NCBI GenBank assembly: GCA_028293025.1
Contig: JAQGLF010000155.1
Span: forward strand, 1-39,642
Source: Alphaproteobacteria bacterium
Lineage (GTDB): Bacteria; Pseudomonadota; Alphaproteobacteria; Sphingomonadales; Sphingomonadaceae
Direction: 5' to 3'
Length of the DNA: 39,642 bases
A program made the translations under genes and the position numbers. Below the pieces are notes generated by a model. The model was not told where the DNA came from. It saw only the letters and a program-made list of their open reading frames with translations, and searched no databases. This document shows positions 38,844 through 39,642 of this stretch, in pieces; the stretch's first letter is position 1, and every line of letters begins with the position of its first letter.

Positions 38844-38928
38844 CCGTCATGCCGGACTTGATCCGGAATCCATCTTCTTCCTCGCAGAGAGATTAGGTGG
38901 ACCCCGGGGGTCGAGCTCGGGGTGACGA
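38844..38928. repeat. Host-type paired palindromes after repressor gene
   Basis: CGTCATGCCGGACTTGATCC followed by GGAATCC, and further on GGACCCCGGGGGTCGAGCTC then GGGGTGACG, are the two arms of a sphingomonad intergenic repeat. The stretch 38758-39014 holds this repeat and no gene. Confidence 0.65.
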
Positions 38929-39014
38929 AGAGGAAATCGACTGCATGCGCTTCTCGCGCGACACCGCCTTCCCTCGCGCCTTCGTGCCTTCGCGTGAACC
39001 GATCTTCTACCTCC

Positions 39015-39185
39015 TCACGCCGCGGCGCGCCGGCGGACCTCGATCTCCGCCGGTACCGTCAGGAAGAAGCGGCCCCATTCGTCGTAGCAGCCGAGATCGA
39101 GCTCGATCGCATCCCGATGGGCCTGCCTCCGGTCCCGCCGCCACGGCCCCCTGGCAATTCCGAACACCAACACGCGAAACTCCAT
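39015..39185 (-). CDS. Small phage-type protein behind a LexA-type box
   Basis: The ATG at 39185 gives 56 residues: MEFRVLVFGIARGPWRRDRR, then QAHRDAIELDLGCYDEWGRFFLTVPAEIEVRRRAAA. The 'DAIELDLGCYDEWGRFFL' end looks like a short beta domain. Its start is 42 bases from a GTTC-N7-GTTC box. A longer frame upstream would cross that box, so the short start is preferred. Function unknown. Confidence 0.55.
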   Translation of the reverse strand: MEFRVLVFGIARGPWRRDRRQAHRDAIELDLGCYDEWGRFFLTVPAEIEVRRRAAA

Positions 39186-39226
39186 CACCAGCCCCAGCGA
39201 CTCGTCGATTCGATCCGCGGAAGATG

Positions 39227-39241
39227 GAACATATAAGGAAC
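39227..39241 (-). promoter_or_regulatory. LexA-type box upstream of the 56-residue gene
   Basis: On the minus strand GTTC-CTTATAT-GTTC (39241-39227) matches GTTC-N7-GTTC exactly. It is the third exact box in the window, after 9939 and 13181. The rest of the gene-free 39186-39445 stretch shows only the plus-strand promoter at 39411. Confidence 0.6.
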
Positions 39242-39410
39242 ATCGCGCAAGCGAAGATCGATCCGGAATGGGTGTTCGCCTCGAGCGTCTCAGCAACCGG
39301 CCCTTCGCTTTCGCTTCTGCAGCGACAAGAGCGGCTACCGATCGGAACGTCCCGACATGACCATAGCGGGCCGACCAAGCGCCATTTATACGATCATCGG
39401 AAGTGAGCTC

Positions 39411-39440
39411 TTGACTCCTTAGTTCCGAATATCGCAATAT
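39411..39440 (+). promoter_or_regulatory. Promoter of right-edge gene with TTCCGA-type site
   Basis: TTGACT (39411-39416) and CAATAT (39435-39440) are 18 bases apart, with AGTTCCGAATAT in the spacer (39421-39432). The site matches the late-promoter half site over AGTTCCGA. The gene start follows five bases after the -10, so the mRNA may be leaderless. Confidence 0.45.
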
Positions 39441-39445
39441 AACGC

Positions 39446-39642
39446 ATGGCCGATGGCGACGCCCAAAACCTCCTCCACGTCCACAAACAGGCGATCGAGG
39501 CCGCGATCGCCGCCAATCGCGCCCACCCCTGCGGCCCCGCTGCCCGCTTCATCCTCGACGGCCTCAGCTCCCGCCTCGTCCGCCTGCTGGCCGCGCTCGA
39601 CCGCGACCTCGCCCGGCCGCTCGTCGGCGGCCCATTCGGCAC
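39446..39642 (+). CDS. Phage-type early protein, 3' end outside window
   Basis: The frame opens at ATG 39446 (MADGDAQNLLHVHKQAIEAA, then IAANRAHPCGPAARFILDGLSSRLVRLLAALDRDLARPLVGG) and stays open to the edge, 65 codons. It is helical with an Arg/Leu-rich middle. There is no ribosome site, consistent with a leaderless message from the 39411 promoter. Position rightwards from the repressor suggests an early operon. Family not recognised. Confidence 0.5.
   Translation, partial: MADGDAQNLLHVHKQAIEAAIAANRAHPCGPAARFILDGLSSRLVRLLAALDRDLARPLVGGPFG

Noticed and set aside
1-39642. CRISPR array, rRNA operon or insertion-sequence transposase
   Set aside because: No regularly spaced direct repeats, rRNA-like sequence or DDE transposase frame was seen; the repeats present are dispersed palindromes and a coding microsatellite.

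Overview
The window is high-GC alphaproteobacterial DNA, most likely from a sphingomonad (Sphingomonadales). The signs are a SciP/DUF1153-type cell-cycle protein, an Flp pilin, several small conserved proteins typical of sphingomonads, GTTC-N7-GTTC (LexA-type) boxes and many intergenic palindromic repeats. It holds two blocks of phage genes separated by about 17.6 kb of ordinary chromosomal genes. All functions below are read from sequence motifs by eye; no database search was possible.

Block 1 (1-19.15 kb, genes mostly on the minus strand) is the virion module of a P22-like short-tailed phage. In transcription order it has a small protein, terminase small and large subunits, portal, an unusual peptidoglycan-hydrolase array, scaffold, P22-type coat, a gp4-like adaptor, a tail-fibre-like gene broken by a frameshift, a glycosyltransferase, a gp10-like stabilisation protein and further small genes running off the left edge. 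A TTGACA-N17-TAAACG promoter with a perfect 12-bp inverted repeat (19107-19148) appears to drive it.

The most interesting part is 7.85-15.3 kb. Three hydrolase genes (H3, H2, H1) share about 54 N-terminal residues beginning MVKPWE(L/M)DWS, then a Pro/Ala-rich linker, but end in three different cell-wall-lytic domains. Each is followed by a gene for a small secreted protein: two LprI-like (lysozyme-inhibitor-family) proteins on the same strand, and two paralogous six-cysteine exported proteins on the opposite strand with LexA-type boxes in their promoters. Copies of the portal 3' end sit in front of H2 and H1, and a displaced remnant of the H3-type C-terminus lies behind the H2 cassette. This is the architecture of a polymorphic effector/immunity locus (constant N-terminus, exchanged C-terminal enzyme, adjacent candidate immunity gene, orphan leftovers), built inside a phage head operon.

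The middle (19.3-36.8 kb) is chromosomal: a PilZ protein, a FecR-domain protein with a huge Pro-Ala repeat, an Flp pilin, small exported and membrane proteins, an overlapping SciP-like / receiver / EAL operon, a YdcF-type protein, an amidohydrolase remnant, DUF3298-, DUF805-, DUF2939- and DUF2306-type proteins, an ArsR-SRPBCC-SDR group, and a metal-related stretch (41-residue, 12-cysteine metallothionein, AraC regulator, DUF411 protein).

Block 2 (about 36.9 kb to the right edge) starts with a degenerate tRNA-Leu-like sequence. It continues with two minus-strand phage-type genes, a divergent CI/LexA-like S24 repressor with an intact self-cleavage site and Ser-Lys dyad, a 56-residue gene behind a LexA-type box, and a plus-strand gene cut by the edge. 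Promoters in block 2 carry TTCCGA-type sites like those of the block 1 late promoter, suggesting that both blocks belong to the same or related prophages. Intergenic palindromes of the host type have entered block 1, two of them in frame inside the portal and scaffold genes, so block 1 is probably an old resident prophage.
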